The notes under the pieces are model-generated. The model was not told the DNA's origin, searched no databases, and was given only the letters and a program-made list of their open reading frames with translations. This document shows positions 36,127 to 46,517 of a stretch of 64,000 nt of DNA, one piece after another. The first letter of the stretch is position 1. Every line of letters starts with the position of its first letter. A program made the position numbers and the translations under genes. Origin of the DNA: Laetiporus sulphureus 93-53 (Eukaryota; Basidiomycota; Agaricomycetes; Polyporales; Laetiporaceae); assembly GCF_001632365.1 (NCBI RefSeq), contig NW_024468510.1:2048014-2112013 (forward strand), written 5' to 3'.

Positions 36127-37584
36127 ATGGCCACTCCAGTTGACGCTAATGCAGCTTCGATGACCAATGACCCTCAGCCTCGCCTTTCACCCGAGATCTG
36201 CGAGCGCATCATCGACCATCTCCGTCCAATTGATCATGAAGATGAAAGACAAACTGTGTTGAAACGCGCTCTCGTTTGCCGAGGGTGGTACGCCGACAGC
36301 CGCGCAGTCTTTTTTGAGATACCCGAGCTCCACACTCGGAGAACTGCGGTCGTCTATGTGAGGTCACTGCAGCAGATGCCTCTCCTCGCTGACCGTGTGC
36401 GACACTTAGTGATCGGAACTGAGTCTCTAGATGCCGAGGAGACCATCATGACATGCCCAGACTTGGCATCGATTCTCATGATGCTAGCAGGGAAACTTCC
36501 AAAGCTGGCCTCGCTCAGCTTCTTCGATGTCAGCTTCGACCATTGCTCTATGCGCCATTTAGCGTTCTGGAATTTGCACGAACTCAAACATATCACTACA
36601 TTGTCACTAGTGCATGTGACGTTGCCGTCGGCGAGCCCCTTCATTCAGGTCATCTGTTCATTTCCTCGTCTGCAGAGCCTTATTTGCGGGGATCTGCATT
36701 GGAGCAAATCGAGGACCATGGCTCCACTGCCTGAACGTCGCCTCATGCCTTTGACAAAGTCACTTCCCTTCTATATGACCTGTCGTGCTTCGAAGACGTT
36801 GGACGTGTTCTTCTCAGTCTGCTAAATCAAGCTATCCTTACAGAACTCTACCTAAATCCACAAGTCTCTGCAGCGGCTCTTGCTTTTACCCAAGACATGT
36901 TGAACATGTCCGGAACGAGACTCGAGAAGGCAAGAATCACTTTCAGTGCACCAGAGGAAGATGCTGGTGGCAGTTTCCAGTCCTTGCCCTGTGAGCATTC
37001 AATCAAATAGTGTTCCGTGCACAGCATGGCTCATACCTTTTCAGTACACCCTATCAGCCTTGAAGCAAATGTCAATCTTCAAGAACTTGGACTGGGCATC
37101 AACACTTCAGAATTGAATGACCTTGCACTGTTTGTCCGGAGTGTGCTGCAGCCTCGGCTCGAGACAATATCATCAAAATATCTCAAAGACATCTATTTCA
37201 TCATAGAAAGCAATTCAAAATGGGAAACAGATGCCCTGCTTAATGCATTTGACCAAGAAGCCTGCTATCAGACTGACGAGCTTTTGGCTGAGGGACATTT
37301 CGCTAAGCTGCGAGGCGTATCGATAGCTTTCCGTTCAGACTCCACTGAGTTGGACGACTCACAGCGCGTTAACTTCTGCACAGAGATCTGTGCTCGCTTT
37401 CCTAAACTGAACGGCAAGAACATGTTGAGGTGCGTCGTCCTCATCCTTGCAAGCCTAACTGAACTCACATGGATTCAGTATTGATTATAACTTATGCCGA
37501 TTTCCAAGTGATGCTGAGAGGGCATTGAAGGCCAAACAATTGGCCAATAAGCAACCTCGTCCAACCGAGCAAGGCGCCACATAG
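36127..37584 (+). pseudogene. F-box/LRR protein with apparent frameshift
   Basis: Agaricomycete F-box protein type, normally a substrate receptor of SCF ubiquitin ligases. Start ATG at 36127; the F-box reads LSPEICERIIDHLRP ... RALVCRGWYADSRAVFFEIP. Leucine-rich segments follow (LPKLASLSFFDVSFDHCS, LKHITTLSLVHVTLPS, FPRLQSLICGDLHWSK). At about 36711-36750 the family pattern leaves the first frame and continues in another (FDKVTSLLYDLSCFEDVGRV, AILTELYLNPQVSAAALAFT). No intron with GT/GC-AG of realistic length joins them, and summed exon length is off by one base. Downstream introns 36991-37044 and 37430-37478 are canonical and lead to LQELGLGINTSELNDL and a C-terminus at 37584. It is either a recent pseudogene or carries a single-base sequence error; the rest is undamaged. 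Confidence 0.65.
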
Positions 37585-39093
37585 GCAATCACTGCCTTTG
37601 CACTCATGCCAACTCGCCTTCACTTTCCTCTCCAGATTATCCAGGACGTGCGGCTCCCATGACCAGCCCCTCTCCCAAATGCTCGCCTAAGTCCCGTCCC
37701 ATCGATAAATCATCCAGACTTCAGCGCGAGCATCGTACTCTCATCTAGCCTTGTCCGCTTTCGTCACGCCGTCACCGTGATGCTGGATATGGCACGTCAT
37801 TGCCATGGTCACTATGGTACCCCGTGTCCTATTTGTCGACAATCACAGTTCCACTGTTGTCCACAATCATCGTGATCCCCGCACAAAATCCTTGTGATGC
37901 TTGCACCGCATCGGTGATAGATTCTCGAACGTCCGGCGATTTCTATGCCAGTTTGTGTACTCTCAAGTGCCTGATGTAATTACCGCGCGACAGATATAAT
38001 TCCACGTCACTTTCGCTCGCTTCGTTTTATCTGTACCTATGTCTTGCCATTCGAGTTCGTTCTTCTACGCTGCCAATGCAAATCAGACTTTTCAGTAGTC
38101 CGCCTGATCCTGTAGGCACAGCGTGCCGTCACAGTGAGTGCCAGGCTGTGAGAGATCAACGGAAATGTACTTTGTAAGCAATAGAGAGATTTCACCACCG
38201 CAGACTCGATACGAGATATCAACGATGCCGGAATAGCAGAAGTCACTCTTGCGCGTGTAATGGAAGCAGAATGTGACATTGATGTAGAGACCGGATGCAC
38301 ACAAGACCAATATACCTCACGGGACGATTCCAACTAGGTCTTGGGTTCACATTCCGATAACGCGCGCATGAAGTTAAGCACAGCACAAGTTCCGGAGATG
38401 AGGCATGGATAGCAGATGCGAATCCGAACATTTCATATACAAGCTTTCAGCGATACATGACCTTGAGTGTACCTATTTGCTGTCGAGCCCAAGGATGAAC
38501 GTGCAGAAGATGATGAAGCACTCAAAACAAGATGTGACTGCAGGATGCCGAGGGCGAGAGCGCCGACTCATATGACGAGAGTATCATAGCGAGCGTTCCA
38601 TGGCGCGTCGCTGCATCAACATTTCTCGCCACCGCTTGCCTTGTCCGCTGACACATCGCGACTGCAGCAGCTGGTGGATGGGCAGTTGGATGACCGCGCG
38701 TCGGGAGCAGCGTGATAGCTGTGGCTTCCCTTTGTCCTCGTCGGGCATGTGGACGCGTTTGGCGAAAGTGACGGGGTATGATTTCGGTCGCGTCACTCAT
38801 GGCGTCTACCGTGTAAGCTTTGCTCGTACCGTGACAGAAAATTATATCCTCTCATGCGTTCTCTCTTGAATGATTGAGATACGCAGGCCTCCATCAAGCT
38901 CATCATGCCAATGGCGGGAGGCCCAATGTTAGAAATTAAGAGCGAGGCGAACGATAGCATGTAACATTTGGAGCGGAAGACGTGCGATGGACTACTATAC
39001 ACCATGTGAAATGTGAGAAATCAATGATTACAAAACCTGCGATTCAGGAGCGTGATACAAAAATCGCATATGCGGCCCAAGGGGGCACGTTTT
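37585..39093. other. Intergenic region, no supported gene
   Basis: 1.5 kb between the F-box gene and the 3' end of the cyclin-like gene. Open frames are short and lack motifs. A weak resemblance to part of a 5S rRNA at about 38335-38390 was noted but not called. Confidence 0.35.
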
Positions 39094-39747
39094 TCATTGA
39101 TTTGAAGTAACGGCAGGAGTTCGGCAGTACTCGCACAAGCAGCGCTGGGTTGTCGAAGCCGATGCGCGGTTGATTTTTTGTTCCATCGCCAGTGAAGGAA
39201 AGGGGACGGTGGAGATCTCTGAACGGCATATCTCCGTACGGTGCCGGACAGGTATGGCATGATTCGGGGCGTCAAAGCACGTTAGTCCATTCGCACTGCT
39301 GAAATCTCGCCGCACTCGTGCTTCGAAGTCGGCCAGGGCCCCGGCGTCCACGTCGAGTCCGCATTCGAGCGCATTGAACACGTCGTACTCCATGATATCG
39401 ATCACTTCATCCAGGGACATCGCGAATGCGACAGCCTGCAACTCTCCCAGCTTGATGAGGGTGTGGTCCCTGGAAGATTTTCCTGCGAGCCCCAGAGCGC
39501 AGAGGAAGAGCGATTCGCCGCTCGTAACCACCATAGTGGGATTGTAGTGTTTGAGATTTTGAAGGTAGTACAGAGCACGGAATGTAACGGATGGATGAGC
39601 GGCCGAGCGTCGCTGAAGCGTCCAGATGAACCGAAACAGGCACGGGTCAAAGTCCGATATTGACATTTGCGACCATAGAAAGACGTGGTGGACGAAGTTT
39701 GCAGCGATGAACGCTCGTTCTCTTGATACATCCAGGTCCTCCTGCAT
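39094..39747 (-). CDS. Short divergent cyclin-like protein
   Basis: 217-aa frame opened by ATG at 39747. It resembles the Pho80/PCL-type cyclin box: FRFIWTLQRRSA, then ALYYLQNLK in the usual helix 2 place, SGESLFLCALGLAGKSSRD (where cyclins read G-x-LFL-x-ALMLA-x-K-x-x-D) and IDIMEYDVFNALECGLDVD (for I-x-x-ME-x-x-x-L-x-x-L-x-x-x-L-x-V). The middle Trp-containing segment is weak. The C-terminal ~70 residues are unlike cyclins. A minus-strand TATA box at 39865-39872 supports a start near here, though a GTG or upstream exon cannot be excluded. If real it would bind a CDK of the Pho85 class. Alternative: a decaying cyclin gene. Confidence 0.5.
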   Translation of the reverse strand: MQEDLDVSRERAFIAANFVHHVFLWSQMSISDFDPCLFRFIWTLQRRSAAHPSVTFRALYYLQNLKHYNPTMVVTSGESLFLCALGLAGKSSRDHTLIKLGELQAVAFAMSLDEVIDIMEYDVFNALECGLDVDAGALADFEARVRRDFSSANGLTCFDAPNHAIPVRHRTEICRSEISTVPFPSLAMEQKINRASASTTQRCLCEYCRTPAVTSNQ

Positions 39748-39864
39748 GAGAATGTTGAGACGCCTGACAATAGCCACTCGATATTAGCCGACCTACCATT
39801 TGAAGAGGTTGAGGAAACCGGGCAGGTGGGTGACTTGAGACGCACGAGCAGTCCGGAGGACGTA

Positions 39865-39872
39865 CTTTTATA
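39865..39872 (-). promoter_or_regulatory. TATA box upstream of the cyclin-like gene
   Basis: TATAAAAG on the minus strand, 118 bp before the ATG at 39747. Supports transcription of the cyclin-like frame as a unit separate from the promoter module at 40.6 kb. Confidence 0.5.
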
Positions 39873-40570
39873 CTCCTCAGAGGCTAGCCACACGCGGTAC
39901 CAAAAGATCAGTGGCCACGGAGTCGCCAACTCGCATTATTTCCTATCCAACACCTGATCGTTCTCTTCGGTCCGGGATAAATAGAACCGCGGAGTATAAT
40001 CCACTTTACCTCGGAACACGTTTTGACCGACATGCACTAGAAGCCATTCTAACCGCATCACATGTGCTACGCCGGTGAAAGCCTGTGGCACTGAACCGTA
40101 GTGGTCACAATTGTTGCCACTACCGGATGGCAACGAGGCGGCTGCTAAGCGATGGCATACATACAATAAAAAGATAGGCTTGACGTCGATGAGATCTGCA
40201 TGAATGAAAGTGATGTATATTCCAGCCAAATACTCGACTTACAAACGATTATCTACGGGAATGTGTGTGCGCATCGATTTAGTACTCGACTATCCACGGA
40301 GTACTGGATAGCACAGGACAGCCAAGCGTGGACCGAGCATGATTCGTCTTCCATATCGCGAGTAAGGAGACGAAGGCATTGAGCGCCGTGTCCCCAGGCA
40401 AAGGCGAGTGGGAAAATGTGGTCGACGGCTTACCGATCATGGATATCGAGATACGGCCGGCCAGGCGTGGCGGGCGACAGTAGGACACGCTCAGCAGAAG
40501 CTGAATGGAGTGAACGAACGATCATAGCATTACCATTTGCTGGCGGATGAAGAAAGAGAGGATGTGGAAT
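39873..40570. other. Region between cyclin-like gene and promoter module
   Basis: A minus-strand TATAAA at 40591-40596 followed by ATG at 40525 opens a 31-codon frame ending at a good donor (GATCG|gtaagc near 40430), which looks like a first exon. A further minus frame of ~95 codons ends at 39936. No family match, and the exons could not be joined with confidence, so an additional small minus-strand gene here is possible but not called. Confidence 0.3.
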
Positions 40571-40673
40571 AAAAGAAAAGGAAGCAACAATTTATATCGA
40601 CGCGAGACGCCCTGCCCTAAGCCCTCATTTTTCCATGCACGTGACAAGTTGCACACGCGTGTCGACGCGGAGG
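40571..40673 (-). promoter_or_regulatory. Conserved promoter module, copy 2 (MCB plus E-box) before the p31comet-like gene
   Basis: Inverted counterpart of 34304-34400. MCB hexamer ACGCGT at 40655-40660, E-box CACGTG at 40638-40643, TATAAA (minus) at 40591-40596, and the same GGCTTAGGGCAGGGCGTCTC on the minus strand. It lies 150-250 bp upstream of the plus-strand p31comet-like start and also upstream of minus-strand sequences toward the cyclin-like gene, so it may act in both directions. Confidence 0.6.
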
Positions 40674-40824
40674 CGCCGGACCCACGCGCGATTCAACGTC
40701 TCGCGTTCAATATCAATTCTATCCGGCTAGAGGTCTCCATCTGTATCACCTTTTCGATCTTTTCTTTTGACCAGCAATTGGCTTCATCGCCGGATCCGAT
40801 ATTCACCTGGAAGACCTCGACGAA

Positions 40825-42715
40825 ATGATTCTGGCCCCTTCTGCACCCCCGCCACCGTCCATGTCTCCAGAGAGACCCGCTGGGAGCAGAGCACTCTCTC
40901 CGGTACGCTTTCCGGAGGAAACCCAAGATGACAATGAAAACACTTTTCAAGCGCAGGGTCAAGGTGCACGCCTGACAATACCCCACGTCGTCCTTGAAGA
41001 GAATAATATACCTTTCGCCATGGCGGCTAGCCTTGCGACGTCTTTGTTAGGGCACGTCTTGTTCCTCAAATCTCAGATCCCATTGTGAGTCGTCCGTTTC
41101 ACGTTCGCAGAGAATATCGCTTCATGAACACGCTCTAGCCCTGTTGTACAGCTGGCACGTATGCCAGGTGGTAGCAGCGATCCGCGCACAGCAAAGAAGC
41201 GAGCAGAATTGCTGGCAGCATTTGACACGCTATCGTCACATCTCCGCACGACCTTCTCAGCCCTTTCTAGTGCAATGTCACAACGGAAGGGGAAACGATC
41301 CGAGAATGAGAGTCCATCGAAGGCCGGATCCGCATACCTTGCATTCGTCTTGGGTCCGAGTGTAGGAGCTGCACGGGCAAAGGTGGTTCTCGTAGTGGAT
41401 GGACTGGATGTTAAGGTAATGAGGCAGAAGGATGAGACGACGAGCGGGCTGGACAGTGTGGCGACTACTGACAATGAGAGTCCGGACAGGCTTGATCAAG
41501 ATCAGTCGAAGGACGGCAGGCTGACGCGCGATGTCCGCAATAGCAGAACAGGGACATACTTTGATGACGAGGGCAGTAGCGAAGAAGACAACGCCGATGC
41601 AACAGATGATGAGGGAAGCATATCGTCCGAGATAGCCACAGACCCCCCCGCCTCTCGTTCGCCTTCACCATCTCCTTCGCCCTTCCAGTCTCCGCGTCAG
41701 TCATTTGTTCCGTTCCAGGATCAAGTTACGACGCCGCCGCCCTCGAAGACACCCTTATGGCCATCAGCTTTGTCATCAGGACCTCTTTCATCACCTTCCT
41801 CGTTATCCAAGGAAGCCACAGAGACCGTTCACTGTCATCCATCTTCATTATCTGAGCCAGCTACTGCATCTTCTTTTCGGACGTTCATCCCTTTTCGAGA
41901 TCAAGAATCGATGCTGCCACAAACATCACCTTTACGGCAGTTACCTTTGTCCTCACCACCTCTTACACCGCCCTCTCAACCTCGAGTTTGGGCAATCACT
42001 CCATTCCAAGATAGCGATGACAGGACACCGGAAAGGACACCTCTTCGACCACTGCCTTTGATCTCACAAATCCCTTCACAGAATCATCTCGCTACTCTTA
42101 TCAAGACCGACTTGCATGAGGAGGAGCAAAACCGCAAGCCACTAGGGCGGACTCCCCTGAAAGTCTTGTCCTCACACCCTGCCTCGCAGAGCCAACCCGC
42201 CACACCTGCGAAATTCAATACTTTAACCGAAGACCAGAAGAAGATACGAGCAGCTGAGCGTCTTCTCTCGCGAACGCTAGCTAACGCATGTGCTGAAGAT
42301 GAAGGAGGCATGTCTTGCGAGCTTGGTGAGTACACCTTCCGTCAAATTGTTGGTGGGCCGTTAACATCCAGCAACAGCGCCGACACACGCGCATGTCCTG
42401 CTGCGTGCGCCGCGGAGGTTTGTGCATCCCGCGTGGGTTCCAAAGCAGAATTTGACGCGCTCGCTTGAGGGAATGCTGCAGACGTTCTTGGAAGAGGCGC
42501 GCTGCATGGAAGGCTCGCGTCAAGATAAGCGCTCTGGGGCGAGGAAGGGCGTAAAGACGGAAGGCGTGTGGGTCTCTTGTCGCGGAGGCGAGATCAACCC
42601 TGACGTGAAGCTCAATGTACGAGAGAATCAAGATGAGGAGGATGAAGACGAGGAGGAGGACGAGATGATATGGTGGGCATGGGACGGAAAGATTATTGGG
42701 TTCGCGGATTGGTGA
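40825..42715 (+). CDS. Probable p31comet (MAD2L1BP)-like protein
   Basis: Three exons (40825-41084, 41139-42325, 42372-42715) join in frame to 596 aa. The first ~170 residues and last ~110 resemble animal p31comet, the HORMA-fold adaptor that binds closed Mad2 and feeds it to TRIP13/Pch2. Matching blocks in order: SLLGHVLFLKSQIPFPVVQL (human protein has a similar helix followed by LPLPYEQL), KKRAELLAAFDTLSSHL (a helix of the same register), YLAFVLGPSVGAARAKVVL, then after a long insert HVLLRAPRRFVHPAWVPKQN, VWVSCRGGEINPDVKLN and MIWWAWDGKIIGFADW (human ends with an IWFQAP...KGF strand). The ~230-residue insert is Ser/Pro/Thr-rich and disordered with repeated S/T-P sites. No other family was recognised. 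The assignment is inference from pattern, not a search; the gene itself is solid. Confidence 0.62.
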
Positions 42716-43235
42716 CGTTTCAATGAGACGGTCGTACCATGCATGCTATGTTCGGAGATGGCGACTTCAGCATTCCCAACTATTCACGGAACAGACATGT
42801 ATTGCTAGTCACAAGTCTACATAATGATAATAGATTTTCAGTGGAATGAAGTGAAGTCACTCCATGCAGGAATTCTATTAATGGGATATCGCGGAGTGCA
42901 TGGCCACATCAGACGCCCGACCCTCCTTGCATTCACCCCGCCATGATCGCGATTCGCGATTAACAAAGTCCTCATCCTCAGCGAACATCTGGTTCAGTAT
43001 CAGTCTGTGCCTTGGCAAGCATCGGCGCCGCGCTACGTCCCTTGTTTCCGCAAAGCGAAATTCATCCCCGTCATACCTCCGCTGATGCATGCTCTTTCGG
43101 TGCCTTTCCGGCCCAAAACTGGTGACATGGCCGTCGAGGAAGCGAGGATGGGAAATTCCTGAGAGGTTCTATTAAATCAACGTACGACTTTGCCCTCTCC
43201 GCCCTTGCGCCTTGCCTCTCCTCCCGCTCGACACA
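42716..43235. other. Intergenic region between p31comet-like and SDR1
   Basis: 520 bp, containing the 3' flank of the p31comet-like gene and the promoter of the first SDR gene. No additional gene was supported. Confidence 0.4.
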
Positions 43236-44678
43236 ATGGGGCTCTCGTTCTCCAAGAAATTCGACCCGACGAGCCTGCCCGATTTGACAGGCAAGGTCAT
43301 CATCGTCACCGGCGGCGCGTAAGCCTGGGCATTCGTCTTCAAATTCGGACTGTCGTTGACGGGGCGTGCAGCGCTGGCGTCGGATTCGCAGTCGTGCAAC
43401 ACCTGGCGCGGCGCGGCGCGAAAGTCTACATCGCCGCGCGCACCGAGGACAGGGCGGACGATGCCATTCGGCGGCTGCATGCCGCTGGGCTGGATCCAGG
43501 GAATGGCAGGATCGACAAGCTCGAGCTGGACCTGGTGGACCCGCGGATCGTAAAGAAGGCTGCGCAGGAGTTTTTAGCGGAGGAGGACCGATTAGACATC
43601 CTCAGTAAGCTCGTTTTTTTGTGTCTATTGTGTCGCTTGGGCTCTATGTGACGCATGTCGATCATATAGTCAATTGTGCTGCGATGTGAGCTTATCTCTC
43701 GTCGCTCACGGTGAGGAGTGGATGGCTCACTCCTTGTGGTACTAGCATCATCTGTCCGTATCAGTTCACCAACCATGGTAAGTCATTTCCCACAGAGTAC
43801 TATTGCCAGTATTGAGTGGCCAGTGTTCAGGTGTCCAGGATGTGGTGATGGTCAAGTATGTGGTGTGTGCAAAGCGAGATCGTATGAGTTGACCAACTCT
43901 GTGTTCAGCTACATTGGTCACTTCGTCTTTACGCGAGAGCTCCTACCGATCCTCAAGAAGACGGCGAGCGAACCAAACAGCGACGTCCGAATAGTTGACG
44001 TATGTCTTGCTCTGTTGTGATCACTAATGGGAAATGCTGAGATATACGAACTCATCACAGGTTTCGTCAGACGGCTACGACGCTATTCGGCATCCGATAC
44101 ACTTCCGCACTATCGAGGATTTCAACCCGGAATATAAGGAAAATGTCTTCCCGTGGCCAGCCCTCATGCGATATTGTAAGCTAGTCCTGTGTTCAGGTAC
44201 AACCCTCTCTGAACAGCTGTGTCACTCGCAGGCTATAGTAAACTGTTGGTCGTTCTACACGTGACAGAGCTGCAGCGACGATTGAATGAGGAAGGCGTGC
44301 CTATCCTCGTGCTCACCACCCATCCTGGTGTCATCAACTCAGGCACGTAGCATCTCATCATCGCTTTCAGCAGACCTCTCATCGGCATCTGCTACAGATG
44401 GGGTGCAGAAATGGAGCAATTCCCTTGGCACTGGCATCATCGCGGCATTTGTGGCCTGGGTAATCGCGTGGTTCTTCACCTTGCCCACTGTCGGCGCATA
44501 TAGCACCGTGTTCGCCGCAGCAGGGCCCGAGGTGCGCGCAGAGCCCCGAAAGTACCGCGGCGGATACATTTGCCCGCCGAACAAGCTCACAAAGCTCAGC
44601 GATAAGGCTACAGATCCGGACACGGCGAAGGAGCTGTGGGGGTTGACCGAGAAGGTGCTGAAGGATATTGGGGTGTAG
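43236..44678 (+). CDS. Short-chain dehydrogenase/reductase, tandem copy 1
   Basis: Nine exons (43236-43318, 43372-43604, 43670-43685, 43746-43777, 43831-43855, 43909-43999, 44061-44175, 44232-44342, 44398-44678) join in frame to 328 aa. NAD(P)-binding motif: KVIIVTGGAAGVGFAVVQHL (the TGxxxGxG pattern), then GAKVYIAART. The structural motif is INCAA, where SDRs usually have NNAG. The active site is VSSDGY and YCYSKLLVVLHV, giving the Y-x-x-x-K pair, formed only after splicing at 44176-44231. The C-terminal third contains a hydrophobic stretch (IIAAFVAWVIAWFFTLPTVG) and RAEPRKYRGGYICPP, typical of retinol-dehydrogenase-like fungal SDRs. Exons 3 and 5 are 16 and 25 nt. The intron at 44343-44397 needs a GC donor. 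Substrate unknown. Tandem with SDR2, 375 bp downstream. Confidence 0.9.
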
Positions 44679-45052
44679 GCTGTGCTTCTCTCTTCTTGTG
44701 ATTCATGCCTCCCTTGCTTAGATATCTATACGAGTGTGTTTTGTCCGGATGTTTCATGCGTGCATGTCTGGGATCTCTATGTACTACAGGAATTGATGCC
44801 TGCGCGCAATGCCGGGTAGTAGCGAGCATACTGCGTACTAGCGCCGGCCGAATCACTTCACCGATACTTAGTCGGTGTAAGAATAATCATCCCGAAGTCT
44901 TTTGACGGGCACTTGATGTGCTGTCACTGCAGACTTGCAGCTTTGCTTCCTCAGTAAGCGTGAAACCATTTTCGTTGCGTTGAAACAGCCGCCGTGGTCA
45001 CAGGCCTAGTAGGCGTCGATGCTCTTCTCTTCGCCTTCTGTGCCGACTCACC

Positions 45053-46517
45053 ATGGGCATCTTTTATTCCAAAGGCTTCACACCGGATGAGCTTCCAGAT
45101 CTCACTGGCAAAGTTATCATTGTCACGGGAGGAAAGCGAGTCACCGCCTGAGCTTTCGTGCAGCCTTGTGCTGAACCACGCTCCCGTGCAGTGCAGGAAT
45201 AGGGTATGCGACTACTCAACATCTCGCCAGGCATGGTGCGAAAGTCTACATGGCCGCTCGTAATGAAGAGCGAGCGCGCAAGGCGATTGATCGGTTGCAT
45301 GCAGCGGGGCTCGGTCCAGGAAATGGCGAAGTGATATGGTTACCGTTGGACTATGCCAATCCAAGGCTTGCGAAAAACGCGGCTGAGGCGTTCTTGGATA
45401 AAGAGGAGAGGCTGGACGCGATAGGTGCGCGTCTGCGTTGCTAATTGAGCTCTTCATTTCAAATTGATGTCCTGCAGTCAATTGTGCTGCTCTGTGAGAA
45501 CGTCCTCCGAGCAGCACAGAGTCTCGCTCTGAGTTAAACTTCTCTACTTTAGGCTTCTCGTGCCTTACGCCAAGTCCTATGACGGTCGGTCAGACTTACA
45601 TTCAGTGTCGTGCGCTGCCCGTCTTATGTGGTGTGGTTATCCAGGAGTTCAGGATATTGTGATGGTGAAGTAGGACTTCATAATTCGAAGGCCACAGTCC
45701 TTGGGGTTGATGAACGTTTTGCGATACAGCTACTTGAGCCCTGCGGTATTCGTACAAACGCTGTTACCACTTCTTAAGCGAACTGCGCAAGAACCTAACA
45801 GTGACGTTAGGATCGTCTTCGTATGTCCCCCCTTTCACACTCTATGACCCACAGGTCATTCGCTCACGTTCGTTGCCACAAAAGCTGTCCTCACAGGGGC
45901 ATGCGCTCGCCCCTGCCGGTGTTCGCTTCCGCAGAGTCGATGACTTCAATATGGAATTCAAAGGCCAGCTGTTCTCCGAGAATAGGCGATATTGTACGTG
46001 CATATGCTCGACCAAGCAAGAAGTCACACGCTCAACACAACAACTTGTAGGTCTGAGCAAGTACATGGGCGCTTTGTATGTAAAGGAGTTGCAAAAACAT
46101 TTGGACGAAGAAGGATCCTCGATAATCGTCATGTTCGTTCACCCAGGGGTTGTAAATTCCGGTGTGCATCGCGTTTACCATGATTCCGTTACATTGTTCA
46201 TCGTCGCAATTGTAGAAGGCGTCCAACAGTATGCCCACTCTTCCGGCCCCATCCTCGCTCCCATCTACTCGTTCATCGCGCGTGCCCTATTTACGACTCC
46301 AGGAAAGGGCGCATATAGCACAGTATTTGCCGTTGCCGCGCCAATTGTACGCGCCGAGCCGCGCAAATACCGAGGAGCGTATATCGTTCCCCCGGGAAAA
46401 CTGGGCACTCCTGGTCAGGCTGTGAATAATCAGGAGGTGGCGAGGGAGTTGTGGGAGACGACTGAACAGGTCCTAAAGGATATTGGGGCTCGTGAGCGGC
46501 ACGTCGAGGGAGAATGA
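45053..46517 (+). CDS. Short-chain dehydrogenase/reductase, tandem copy 2
   Basis: Paralogue of the preceding gene with the same nine-exon plan (45053-45135, 45192-45424, 45478-45493, 45553-45584, 45645-45669, 45730-45820, 45885-45993, 46051-46161, 46216-46517), in frame to 333 aa; seven of the nine exons have the same length as in copy 1. Motifs: KVIIVTGGNAGIGYATTQHL, AARNEERARKAIDRLHAAGL, VNCAA, LSSQGHALAP and the catalytic YCLSKYMGALYV. The first intron must use a GC donor to give TGGNAGIG. The intron 46162-46215 is 54 nt without a stop, so retention would insert 18 residues in frame. The C-terminal hydrophobic stretch of copy 1 is weaker here (YSFIARALFTTPGKG). Substrate unknown; the pair diverged substantially but both keep the active site. 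Confidence 0.88.

Noticed and set aside
38335..38395. Segment resembling part of a 5S rRNA (a cattccgat stretch followed by gaagttaagca)
   Set aside because: Only about 25 scattered bases fit, and the internal control region and 3' half are missing. Possible chance or old relic; not enough to call.
39936..40229. 97-codon minus-strand frame between the cyclin-like gene and the promoter module
   Set aside because: No domain and no clear join to the possible first exon at 40525; kept as a note only.
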